A DNA stretch of 64,000 bases, taken from assembly GCF_014268495.2 (NCBI RefSeq), contig NZ_CP077087.1, forward strand, positions 3,103,501-3,167,500, given 5' to 3'. Under the pieces are notes generated by a model. It had not been told where the DNA came from. It worked only from the letters and a program-made list of their open reading frames with translations, and searched no databases. Numbering within the stretch: the stretch's first letter is position 1; each line of letters opens with the position of its first letter. The DNA comes from Pseudomonas monsensis. GTDB taxonomy: Bacteria; Pseudomonadota; Gammaproteobacteria; Pseudomonadales; Pseudomonadaceae. A program made the position numbers and the translations under genes. Of the stretch, positions 32,214-38,872 are shown in pieces.

Positions 32214-32642
32214 TCAGAGGCAGTCGGACTTGCCTATCTGAAATTCGACTATCGGTGAGCTGGTCGAGTCCTTGTAGAGGAGGTCAATGGAAAGGCCTGA
32301 TTTCACAAATTGTCCTAAACCTTTTTCATTACAGAATGCAGAAGCTGCAAGCGCTTTTGCGTCCTTGGTGAACTCATCAGGATCGATTTCGTTTTTTGTA
32401 AATTGTGTAAGTGTGTAAGAGATACGCATGATCTCATCGCTGTAGGTTACAGAGTCAACGCGAGTTGAGTTGTCAGACACTTTTCCGGCTTGGGCACTCA
32501 TGATGAGCGCAAGACCCTTGAGTTGGCGTTCCCGCTCCTCCTTTTTCTCTACTGGAGCAGATTGTGTGTGCCATAGCTGGGCCAAAATAAAGAGCAACGT
32601 CGTTGCCGAAAAAAAGACTATCAATCCGCGATATTGCTTCAA
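32214..32642 (-). CDS. membrane-anchored phage protein
   Basis: 142 residues: an N-terminal membrane anchor (about 5-23, RGLIVFFSATTLLFILAQL), a charged linker (VEKKEERERQLKG), and an outside domain ending with two Cys (FCNEKG and KSDCL). It is AT-richer than neighbours and has its own terminator, so it may be a cargo gene expressed in the lysogen. Topology suggests a periplasmic domain; an exclusion role is only a possibility. Confidence 0.6.
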   Translation of the reverse strand: MKQYRGLIVFFSATTLLFILAQLWHTQSAPVEKKEERERQLKGLALIMSAQAGKVSDNSTRVDSVTYSDEIMRISYTLTQFTKNEIDPDEFTKDAKALAASAFCNEKGLGQFVKSGLSIDLLYKDSTSSPIVEFQIGKSDCL

Positions 32643-32826
32643 CTGAGATCACCATAGCAAAAGGCCATCTTTGATTTGACCATGCCGGTTGGAACATCTC
32701 AAGTCAGCAGAGCTGCCGGTTACGTCTCCGGCGCCGAGTTCCACGGCCGTATTCAGTTCGCCAGCGCTCGATAACAACCGATTCTGGGATTGATGCAGGT
32801 GGGCGGTTATAGGCCGCAGTTTCGTC

Positions 32827-32955
32827 CGCATCGGGGTGTGATCTGCGACGGGTTTCGAAGCCCGCAACCACCACGGTTCCAACCTATGGGCATCCAGCCC
32901 TATTCCGGTCGGGGGTAGCTCTACCATTGAGCTACGCAGATCACACCCCGATGCG
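32827..32955 (-). ncRNA. structured RNA with tRNA-like arms and a 21-bp closing stem
   Basis: The ends 32827-32847 and 32935-32955 are perfect 21-base inverted repeats. Inside, read on the minus strand, comes a D-arm-like hairpin TAGCTCAATGGTAGAGCTA (32916-32934). Next is a stem CCGACC/GGTTGG enclosing a smaller hairpin GGGC-TGGAT-GCCC, then an AACC/GGTT hairpin. A T-arm-like hairpin GCGGG-CTTCGAAA-CCCGT (32848-32865) completes it. There is no normal anticodon arm and no CCA, so it is not a standard tRNA. It lies in a 366-base gap without a convincing gene, downstream of a leftward gene. Confidence 0.6.
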
Positions 32956-33008
32956 CTCTCATAGAGAGGATCGGGCAGTTAACGACAGGCTGTCGTGGCG
33001 CTGGTTGT

Positions 33009-33281
33009 TCAGTCGTCATCGACCTGGGCGAGCATCTTTTCGATGTCCGCAGCCGCGGGCTTCTTCCAGTTCTTGATCTGGCCTGTCTCAAGGTCTATGT
33101 GCAGGATCAGGTAATCGCCGTAGTGCTCACCCGGGAAGAAATCCGGCACGTAGCCTGTGTAAACGCCTACCTCTTCGCCCTGTGCGTCGTGAAGGGTTGC
33201 GCAGACTTGGTCACGAACCTTCATACAGGTGCGCAACTCAGTCACGTCGACCTGCACCGTTTTCTGCGTGTTTATTTGCAT
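33009..33281 (-). CDS. small phage protein
   Basis: 90 residues from ATG 33281 with GGAGG upstream. Beta-rich: KTVQVDVTELRTCMKVRDQV, then VGVYTGYVPDFFPGEHYGDY. A hairpin leader like that of the next gene upstream precedes it. The stop is followed by a small ACGACA hairpin and then by the tRNA-like RNA. No known family. Confidence 0.65.
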   Translation of the reverse strand: MQINTQKTVQVDVTELRTCMKVRDQVCATLHDAQGEEVGVYTGYVPDFFPGEHYGDYLILHIDLETGQIKNWKKPAAADIEKMLAQVDDD

Positions 33282-33341
33282 GCTGCTGCCTCCGGTTGAT
33301 TTCCCGTCTGGCCCTGTCGCCAAGGCCAGCCAGTGAAATCT

Positions 33342-33542
33342 TCATTCCGGAACCCTGATTGGCTGCTGGTCGATCAGCGTTATCGAGCCGCGATCAGTGA
33401 CCGCAATCCGCGCCGTCAGACCCGGATTGAAATCAGCAAGTCGTGGGTGCGCCTTGAAATCGACGACCTTCCCGGCGCGATTGCCCAGACCGAGATAAAC
33501 CATGTCGCCTATCTGAATTTCGCTTCCGCGTTTCGTTGGCAT
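33342..33542 (-). CDS. small phage protein, beta-rich
   Basis: 66 residues from ATG 33542 with GGAG eight bases upstream. The motif GSEIQIGDMVYLGLGNRAGK followed by VVDF suggests an SH3-like barrel. It has a structured leader (33543-33605) that shares its flanks and loop with the leader of the gene at 33009-33281. Confidence 0.6.
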   Translation of the reverse strand: MPTKRGSEIQIGDMVYLGLGNRAGKVVDFKAHPRLADFNPGLTARIAVTDRGSITLIDQQPIRVPE

Positions 33543-33646
33543 TTCCACATCTCCGGTTGTTTTCCCAATGCACCCGTCACCAGGTGCATCAGTGAAAAAT
33601 TCCGTGTTTCTCCGCACCCGCTTACCAGGTCATTCACTCAGTTCGG

Positions 33647-33745
33647 TCAACACCTCGTCCGCCGTCGCAGTGGGCTGCGCGTTGGCAGGCTTTCGGGCCT
33701 GTCGGATCGCCGGTCGCCGGTAGAGGCAAGTGCGGTTTTGTTCAT
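33647..33745 (-). CDS. first small frame of the leftward early operon, frameshift suspected
   Basis: ATG 33745 has GGAGG nine bases upstream and opens a 32-codon frame (MNKTALASTG...) of poor, Arg-rich composition. A shift of -1 at AAAA (33736-33739) would instead give MNKNRTCLYRRPAIRQARK and a tail ADEVLTELSE, which looks more like a protein. Either a frameshift mutation or programmed slippage is possible. Confidence 0.4.
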   Translation of the reverse strand: MNKTALASTGDRRSDRPESLPTRSPLRRRTRC

Positions 33746-33787
33746 CGGTTTACTGACCTCCCACCGATGGAGCCGGGAGTGACCTAA

Positions 33788-33833
33788 CCGGACTGGCCGG
33801 GTAGTCGTTCATGGCGCTGGTTGTTAAAGAGCG
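33788..33833 (-). promoter_or_regulatory. nutL-like antitermination site (boxA and boxB)
   Basis: On the minus strand CGCTCTTTAACAA (33821-33833) contains the bacterial boxA sequence. It is followed by the hairpin CCGG-CCAGT-CCGG (33788-33800), whose five-base loop is boxB-like. It lies just after the probable leftward promoter, as lambda nutL does. Confidence 0.55.
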
Positions 33834-33886
33834 GCGGGTCTCTTGAGGCCCTTCGCAGTGGCTGTGTGTCGCTGCGATGGGTGAAA

Positions 33887-33945
33887 TATAGGTACTCCCA
33901 TATTTAGTGTCAATGGGTATTCCCATAAAAATTATTCCTCCCGTA
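33887..33945. promoter_or_regulatory. left operator region (OL-like)
   Basis: Three sites share a CCCATA-type half: TATAGGTACTCCCATA (33887-33902), the palindrome ATGGGTATTCCCAT (33913-33926), and a weaker CCCGTA half at 33940-33945. The same motif is repeated upstream of cro. They are probable CI/Cro operators over the leftward promoter. Confidence 0.65.
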
Positions 33946-33954
33946 TTTCTGGTC

Positions 33955-33981
33955 GAAAAAAAGCCCGCACTTGGCGGGCTT
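33955..33981 (-). terminator. terminator of the Imm-like gene
   Basis: AAGCCCGC and GCGGGCTT around ACTTG, followed on the minus strand by seven T residues, lie 20 bp after the stop of the gene at 34001-34411. Confidence 0.85.
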
Positions 33982-34000
33982 CAGATGACGTTAATGCTAT

Positions 34001-34411
34001 TTAAACGGTCTGTTGTTCCAAGTCAGAGCCACAGTATCGGCACTTCTTGGCGGCGGCTTTGATGGTTTCCGCGCAGAACGGGCATTCCTTGTTCGCGGCA
34101 ACGGCAGCAAGATCCTCGGCGTAAGCTATGGTCTCGACCGGAGGGACAGTGTGAATGGCGGGCTTGTTGAGTGCCCAGATGAAAGCTGCAACCCAGCCGA
34201 TAAAAGTCCAGCCGGCGAGGAGGTTTAGCGCGAAGATTGGCGTGACCTTGGGGTGTTCGCCAGCAGCGCAAATTGCCGGGTAGAAGTACAGCGCGATCGC
34301 GCTCGGAAAGAACACGATACTCGCGATCATGGCGAAACTGTTGGTGCCGCTCCCAATTAGGAAGCTGACCAGGCAAACAAGCCCGAGCAAAATCAGGCCG
34401 ACGATTTTCAT
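34001..34411 (-). CDS. superinfection immunity (Imm-like) membrane protein with C-terminal zinc ribbon
   Basis: 136 residues. Hydrophobic segments lie near 4-22, 27-48 and 60-82, the last resembling the T4 Imm family (LNLLAGWTFIGWVAAFIWAL). The C-terminus is a zinc ribbon with two CxxC pairs (CPFCAETIKAAAKKCRYCG). Imm-type proteins block DNA entry of related phages. It lies in the immunity region beside cI with its own terminator, consistent with expression in the lysogen. Confidence 0.8.
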   Translation of the reverse strand: MKIVGLILLGLVCLVSFLIGSGTNSFAMIASIVFFPSAIALYFYPAICAAGEHPKVTPIFALNLLAGWTFIGWVAAFIWALNKPAIHTVPPVETIAYAEDLAAVAANKECPFCAETIKAAAKKCRYCGSDLEQQTV

Positions 34412-34489
34412 TGGATCCCTCCCTCAATTAGGCCGAAATTTTACCATTCGTGGCGGTGCGCCACCATTAGCTGGAGGGGAGGGCGGGGA

Positions 34490-34517
34490 TGAAAAAGCCC
34501 GGCGCTGGGCCGGGCTT
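34490..34517 (-). terminator. terminator of the coiled-coil membrane protein gene
   Basis: Nine-base arms AAGCCCGGC and GCCGGGCTT with a T run on the minus strand lie directly after the gene at 34519-35001. Confidence 0.85.
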
Positions 34518-34518
34518 C

Positions 34519-35001
34519 TCATTTCTTCAGGGTGGAAGGTGTGGCTGGGTCAGTGGATTGTAATTGCTGAGACTCTAATGCTTTCTCACTCCGCCCCATC
34601 TGGAAAGAGGCGATCATATTTGAGGTGAGCATTGCATTGAATCCTGCTATACCAATAACGATGGCGAGAACAGTTGAAACCGCCGTAACGATCATTGTTG
34701 TCTTCATCGACCCAATGCTGGCTTTGGTTTCTGCATGGTTGGAAGAAATCTGATTCAGAATCTCCTCCATTCTTTTATCTCGCTCAGCTTGGACAGCTAC
34801 AAATGAGTCAATTTTAGATGAAACAGACTCGACTCGAGCATCCATCTTTACCTCGATGGTCTCAAGCTTTGCGTTGAACTCTTCGCGCGTAATGTCATTC
34901 ATTGATCGAGTATTGCCTCTTTCTGGAGCGATGTCACCCTTTACAAATTGCGCATTTGGCAGGTGTTCCGACCGAAAGAGTTTGCGCTCGTATGTGCTCA
35001 A
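34519..35001 (-). CDS. coiled-coil protein with one membrane segment
   Basis: 160 residues from TTG 35001, whose codon overlaps the stop of the upstream gene (TTGA) and has AAGGG upstream. ATG 34902 is an alternative start and would remove the first 33 residues. The region NDITREEFNAKLETIEVKMD and beyond is a long coiled coil, followed by a membrane helix (about 106-126, MIVTAVSTVLAIVIGIAGF). Such proteins are common in Pseudomonas prophages next to repressors. Function unknown. Confidence 0.65.
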   Translation of the reverse strand: MSTYERKLFRSEHLPNAQFVKGDIAPERGNTRSMNDITREEFNAKLETIEVKMDARVESVSSKIDSFVAVQAERDKRMEEILNQISSNHAETKASIGSMKTTMIVTAVSTVLAIVIGIAGFNAMLTSNMIASFQMGRSEKALESQQLQSTDPATPSTLKK

Positions 35002-35270
35002 CTTTTAGGCCCTTCTTCCGGGTTTTTGTCAAGCCATTCCCTTATGTGCTCAGCTCTGTGCACTCTCAAAACGCCACACTTGGTGCATTCCAGATTAAGA
35101 TTGTACATATCAACCCCTCCCTTAGTGGCCCCCGTGGGGGAGAGGAAGCAGAGCCCGTTATCCATGTCCGAGAAAGGTATTTCCCAGCGATCTGTCCCGC
35201 AAACGTAACAATTGCTTTTGGGCGCAATCGTCACAAAAAATCTTACGGCGTCTGCAAATTTGATTTCCAT
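34998..35270 (-). CDS. small zinc-ribbon protein beside cI
   Basis: 90 residues from ATG 35270 (MEIKFADAV). Two CxxC pairs (CYVCGTD and CTKCGVLR) form a zinc ribbon. An ATG at 35282 is also possible. It is coupled to the membrane protein gene after it, and the pair lies between cI and the Imm-like gene, so both may be expressed from the repressor transcript. Confidence 0.65.
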   Translation of the reverse strand: MEIKFADAVRFFVTIAPKSNCYVCGTDRWEIPFSDMDNGLCFLSPTGATKGGVDMYNLNLECTKCGVLRVHRAEHIREWLDKNPEEGPKS

Positions 35271-35314
35271 ATTCCTTCCCATTTTGCTTGATTCCGCCGG
35301 ATGCCACGTGTCAA

Positions 35315-36046
35315 TTAGCGTGAGTACATCGCCCACCAGAACACATGCCCCAAGATGGATATCTGCTGCTCCTGAATCTGCTGGAACGTGTAGTCCTCAT
35401 CCGGATGCTCGTCACGATTGAAGCTGCGCAGGCGGATTCCGATCGGGATCCTGTAGACCTGCTTCACGCGAAGCTGACCGTTGTGGTTGATGGCGTACAT
35501 CTCGCCGTCGACGATATCGCTCAGTGAGTTTTTCCCCACGTTCACACCGACCGTGGCGCCATCACGCAGAACCGGCACCATGCTGTTGCCGCCGACCTTC
35601 ACGCACTTGGCGTTGCTGAACTGAACGCCGTTGTGGCGCAGGTCCTTCTTGTTGAAGCGCAAGCGCGAGTTGGCGCTTTCCTCAATCGCAAACCTGCCAG
35701 ATCCGGCCGCCAGTTCTACTTCATGAAGGAAGGGGACGTAGACCTCGTCATCATCGAGTGGGGTTTCGTCATCCCAGGTTTCGATGGTGCCAAGTTTCAC
35801 GCTGGGCTGGATGCGTTCAGCCTGATGATCAGGCACACCCTTGAGCATGTCACCGACACCTTCAGCCAGCCACATCGGGGACACACCACATACAGAGGCG
35901 ATCTGAGCTGCGAAGGCGGTAGCCTTCGATTTCCCCCTCTCCAAATCGGAGATCGAGGTTTGCGTGAGTCCGGCGCGCTCAGCAAGCTCAGTCTGATTGA
36001 GCTTGGCGTGGCGGCGGGCGGTTTTGAGTCGGTCTTTGAATTCCAT
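35315..36046 (-). CDS. cI: CI-type phage repressor (XRE helix-turn-helix plus S24 peptidase)
   Basis: 243 residues from ATG 36046. The helix-turn-helix lies at about 18-40 (QTELAERAGLTQTSISDLE). The C-terminal LexA-like peptidase has the Ala114-Gly115 cleavage site (LAAGSG), Ser155 (GGNSMVP) and Lys195 (LRVKQVY). It should hold the prophage silent and cleave itself on RecA activation. It is divergent from cro, with an 87-base operator region between; a much longer open frame extending over cro is not used. Confidence 0.93.
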   Translation of the reverse strand: MEFKDRLKTARRHAKLNQTELAERAGLTQTSISDLERGKSKATAFAAQIASVCGVSPMWLAEGVGDMLKGVPDHQAERIQPSVKLGTIETWDDETPLDDDEVYVPFLHEVELAAGSGRFAIEESANSRLRFNKKDLRHNGVQFSNAKCVKVGGNSMVPVLRDGATVGVNVGKNSLSDIVDGEMYAINHNGQLRVKQVYRIPIGIRLRSFNRDEHPDEDYTFQQIQEQQISILGHVFWWAMYSR

Positions 36047-36065
36047 CCGCGAAGTATTACGGGCG

Positions 36066-36121
36066 CTCCCATACCCTTGCAAATCGGTATTCCCATAACC
36101 TACTATATGGGTATTCCCGTA
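36066..36121. promoter_or_regulatory. right operator region (OR-like) between cI and cro
   Basis: Three sites with CCCATA or CCCGTA halves start at 36068, 36092 and 36116, exactly 24 bp apart. The best is ATGGGTATTCCCGT at 36107-36120, almost the same as the best OL site. Confidence 0.7.
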
Positions 36122-36133
36122 TGGAGGGGCATC

Positions 36134-36349
36134 ATGAACGCAATTTACAAGGGCCTCGTTGACTACTTCGGCACCCAGGAGGCCACCGCCGAAAAGCTCA
36201 AGGTTGATCAAAGCACCGTTTCCGGCTGGGTTCGGGGGAAGCACGGCATGTCTCCGGTTATTGCCAAGCGAGCGGAGGCGCTGACCGAAGGTGCTTTCAA
36301 AAAAGAAAAGCTGTGTCCGTCGTTTCCTTGGGCCGAGATGGCCGCCTAA
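36134..36349 (+). CDS. cro: Cro/YdaS-type antirepressor
   Basis: 71 residues from ATG 36134 with GGAGGGG upstream. Helix-turn-helix near 14-36 (QEATAEKLKVDQSTVSGWV). It is the first rightward gene, divergent from cI across the operators, which gives the lysis-lysogeny switch. Confidence 0.85.
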   Translation: MNAIYKGLVDYFGTQEATAEKLKVDQSTVSGWVRGKHGMSPVIAKRAEALTEGAFKKEKLCPSFPWAEMAA

Positions 36350-36403
36350 GCGACATCCCTGTCCGCCAATCCGTTGAAGCCAGATTAGAAGAGAGCAGTC
36401 CCC

Positions 36404-37021
36404 ATGGAAACGTCCAGTCCAAGACACACCGCACAAACCCGTGATCAGGTTCTGATCGCGCACGCTCAAAACCAGATCGCACGCACCGCCTTGAGCCAAG
36501 ACGATTTCGCCCAAGAGTTGAGCCGGGAGATCTGCCTGCGAGTTCCAGCAGCGAAAGTCGTGCAGGCGAAGGTCCCGGACTTTGATGAGTTGGCGCGGCT
36601 GAATGACGTTGGCGAATTCGTGAAGGCTACAGGCCGCTGGCTGAAGCGTGTGCAGCGCTGGCTGTCCGGTGATCAGGAAATGCCGTCTTGGCTGGAGGAG
36701 TCCTGGGTAAATGCTCTGGAGCCCGAGTATCGCGATAACTGCATCAATGAGTTGGCTGGCCGCCACGGCTTGACCGGCTCACGCCAGATGCAGAGCGACC
36801 AGTGCGCCAACAAAAGCTTCGGTGCGCTGATCCGCGCTCTGGGCGATGTGATCGACACCGGCAGCGAGGTTTTTGACGATCAGGTGATGTGCGAAGAGGA
36901 CCTTCCTCACCTGCCGGCGTTCGCCGAGCAATGCCGTCAGGTCGAGGCCAGGGCGGGGGAGTTGGGACGCAAGGCCGAGACCCTGCTTGCGAAACACAAA
37001 CCGAATTTGAAGCTTGCCTGA
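36404..37021 (+). CDS. phage protein at the YdaT/CII position
   Basis: 205 residues, mostly helical, beginning with METSSPRHTAQTRDQVLIAH. No helix-turn-helix is obvious. In lambdoid prophages the gene after a YdaS-type cro is often YdaT-like, a regulator or toxin, and the composition fits this loosely. Position suggests a regulator of the lysogeny decision; that is an inference. Confidence 0.6.
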   Translation: METSSPRHTAQTRDQVLIAHAQNQIARTALSQDDFAQELSREICLRVPAAKVVQAKVPDFDELARLNDVGEFVKATGRWLKRVQRWLSGDQEMPSWLEESWVNALEPEYRDNCINELAGRHGLTGSRQMQSDQCANKSFGALIRALGDVIDTGSEVFDDQVMCEEDLPHLPAFAEQCRQVEARAGELGRKAETLLAKHKPNLKLA

Positions 37022-37032
37022 ATCGCAGGCAC

Positions 37033-37058
37033 AAAAAAGCCGGGATTGCGCCCCGGCT
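37033..37058. terminator. hairpin between early rightward gene and rha
   Basis: AGCCGGG and CCCGGCT form a seven-base stem with an A run on its left, so it works best as a leftward terminator. On the plus strand the tract after it is weak. Confidence 0.5.
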
Positions 37059-37086
37059 AATTCATTAACACTTGATGAGGCCGATT

Positions 37087-37899
37087 ATGCATAGCCAACC
37101 TACTTCAAGCAATACCCCCAACAGTGTCGCGACACGTTTTTCGAATTCTGAAAACGTGTCGCGAAGCACGATGTCTTCCCGCGAAATCGCGAATGTCACC
37201 GGCAAGCGCCACGACAATGTAAAACGCACCATTGAGGACTTGGCCGCTAGCGGGTTGGTCCATCCTCAATCTGAGGATGAATGGTCCAGGGACAAACTTG
37301 GTCGCGCGCGCGCCACCCGTATCTACAACATCTGCGAGCGTGACAGCTACGTAATCGTCGCTCAGCTCTCGCCGGAGTTCACATCGAAGCTTGTGGATCG
37401 CTGGCAAGAGCTCGAGCGTGTTGTCGCAGCACAAGCCGCTCTTCCCGCCAACAACTCAAAGATTGTCGGCGAGCTCGCCATTCTGGAGTGCTTCGACCGC
37501 CTCCTGAAACCAGCACCGTCAAGCAAGATGATGATGCTGGCAAAGATCGCCGCCAACAATGGACTAGATGCCAAGTTCCTGCCTGGCTACGCCGTCGACG
37601 CTGCGCCCGATGCAACTGGCGGCACCTCCATGCCGACCAAGGCCGTTACTGCTCTCATCAAAGACTTCGACCTGCGCACGTCCGCACCAGCCTTTAACAA
37701 ACTGCTGGCAGCCCATGGCTTACTCAAGCAGCTCCAGCGCAAAAACTCCAAACACGAGATGGTCGACTTCTGGTCGGTTACTGACAAGGGGCTGGCCTAC
37801 GGCAAGAACCTCACCAGCCCTCAATGCCCCCGCGAAACACAGCCTCACTGGTACGTGGATCGTTTCCCTGAATTAGCCAAACTGGTCGGGAAGGCCTGA
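37087..37899 (+). CDS. Rha-family phage regulatory protein
   Basis: 270 residues from ATG 37087, with GAGG seven bases upstream; ATG 37075 and TTG 37072 are less likely. The Rha domain is MSSREIANVTGKRHDNVKRT near 30-50. The C-terminal part (about 130-270) resembles the ORF11/ANT-like domain of phage antirepressors. The segment VATRFSNSENVSRS is encoded by a perfect palindromic element. Proteins of this group modulate the lytic switch. Confidence 0.85.
   Translation: MHSQPTSSNTPNSVATRFSNSENVSRSTMSSREIANVTGKRHDNVKRTIEDLAASGLVHPQSEDEWSRDKLGRARATRIYNICERDSYVIVAQLSPEFTSKLVDRWQELERVVAAQAALPANNSKIVGELAILECFDRLLKPAPSSKMMMLAKIAANNGLDAKFLPGYAVDAAPDATGGTSMPTKAVTALIKDFDLRTSAPAFNKLLAAHGLLKQLQRKNSKHEMVDFWSVTDKGLAYGKNLTSPQCPRETQPHWYVDRFPELAKLVGKA
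37124..37164 (+). repeat. 38-base palindromic element, copy C (inside rha)
   Basis: GTGTCGCGACAC is followed by GTTTT, a ten-base spacer, AAAAC and GTGTCGCGA; 14-base arms (37127-37140 and 37151-37164) are perfect. It lies in frame in the rha coding region. Confidence 0.65.
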
Positions 37900-37900
37900 T

Positions 37901-38872
37901 ATGCAATTCACCGTCACGATCAATCAGGTGAAGGCGCTGGAGTGGGGGCTGAATTCTCAGCAGGCCCTGCTGTTCGCCTTCGTCTATGGCTGCCCAAGCT
38001 GGACAAAGCCAATCAAGACTGACGACGGGATCTTCTTCGCGCTGAGCAAGGCCAAGATCATCGAGGAGCTGCCGCTGCTCACTGACAAGCCAGACACTGC
38101 TTATCGCATGCTGAAGGCCCTAGAAGAGGCGGGTTTGATTGAGCTTTCCAGCACTTCGAACATCACGCTGTTCCGCCTGACCGAGAAGGCGATTGAGTGG
38201 AACCAGAAACTGGATGGGTCGGAAAAATATCCGACCCCACCGAAGAACGAAGGTCGGAAAAAAATCCGATCTACCTCGGAAAAAAATCCGAGCAAGGTCG
38301 GAGAAAAATCCGAGCCAGGGTCGGAAAAATCTCCGACAAATCAGGATACCAATCATCAGGGTACCAATCAGGATACCAGTCAGGACTTGCAAGGCAGCCC
38401 GGACAAGCCGGCCCGCAATCTGGTCCTGGTGGTTGATCGTGCCGATGCGCCACGTGTTGAGATTCCCGCTGACATGCCGGGCCCCAAAGACCAGTCCTGC
38501 AAAACCTTCAAGGTCTGGGCGAACTACGCCATGGCTTACCGCAAGCGCTACAGCACTTGGCCGGTGTGGAACGCGAAGGTCGGTGGCCAGCTCGGCCAAC
38601 TGGTCGACCGCCTCGGTGTCGATGTTGCCCACCATGTCGCTGCGCACTACCTGAAAACCAGCGATGCCGCTGTCCTCCGCAAGTGCCACAGCCTCAACGA
38701 GCTGCTGGCCAACGCCGAGAGTTACCACACCCAGTGGGTGACCGGGCAGCGCATCAACGGGACGACTGCACGGCAGATGGAACGCACCGAGGCGAACATC
38801 TCTGCTGCCGAACAGGCCGCGCAAATGGTTATGGCCAAGCGCAAAGCGGGAGAGCGCAATGAATACCTTTGA
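37901..38872 (+). CDS. phage replication initiator (lambda O-like) carrying the origin
   Basis: 323 residues. The N-terminal 100 residues look like a winged-helix domain (LNSQQALLFAFVYG, EELPLLTDKPDTAYRMLKAL). Residues about 106-146 are a low-complexity linker encoded by the five iterons. The C-terminal part (about 195-323) should recruit the loader. The gene overlaps the P-like gene by 14 bases. It should bind the iterons within its own gene and open the origin. Confidence 0.82.
   Translation: MQFTVTINQVKALEWGLNSQQALLFAFVYGCPSWTKPIKTDDGIFFALSKAKIIEELPLLTDKPDTAYRMLKALEEAGLIELSSTSNITLFRLTEKAIEWNQKLDGSEKYPTPPKNEGRKKIRSTSEKNPSKVGEKSEPGSEKSPTNQDTNHQGTNQDTSQDLQGSPDKPARNLVLVVDRADAPRVEIPADMPGPKDQSCKTFKVWANYAMAYRKRYSTWPVWNAKVGGQLGQLVDRLGVDVAHHVAAHYLKTSDAAVLRKCHSLNELLANAESYHTQWVTGQRINGTTARQMERTEANISAAEQAAQMVMAKRKAGERNEYL
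38217..38338. other. probable phage replication origin: five palindromic iterons
   Basis: Five 20-bp repeats around TCGGAAAAAAATCCGA start at 38217, 38252, 38274, 38296 and 38319. The last four are spaced 22, 22 and 23 bp, about two helical turns. Three degenerate copies of ATCAGGATACCA follow at about 38339-38385. This resembles lambda ori inside gene O. Confidence 0.75.

Noticed and set aside
32649..32927. 92-codon frame on the minus strand
   Set aside because: It overlaps the inverted repeats and arms of the tRNA-like RNA; the translation looks random.
32827..32955. Ordinary tRNA gene
   Set aside because: The D and T arms fit, but there is no anticodon arm with a seven-base loop and T33, the T loop has eight bases, and no CCA is encoded.
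35315..36766. CI reading frame extended upstream to 483 codons
   Set aside because: The extension crosses the operators and the divergent cro gene; the ATG at 36046 gives a normal-length repressor.
38217..38338. CRISPR array
   Set aside because: The repeats are 20 bp palindromes spaced only 2-3 bp apart (15 bp for the first) and lie in a coding region; there are no spacers or cas genes. Iterons explain them better.
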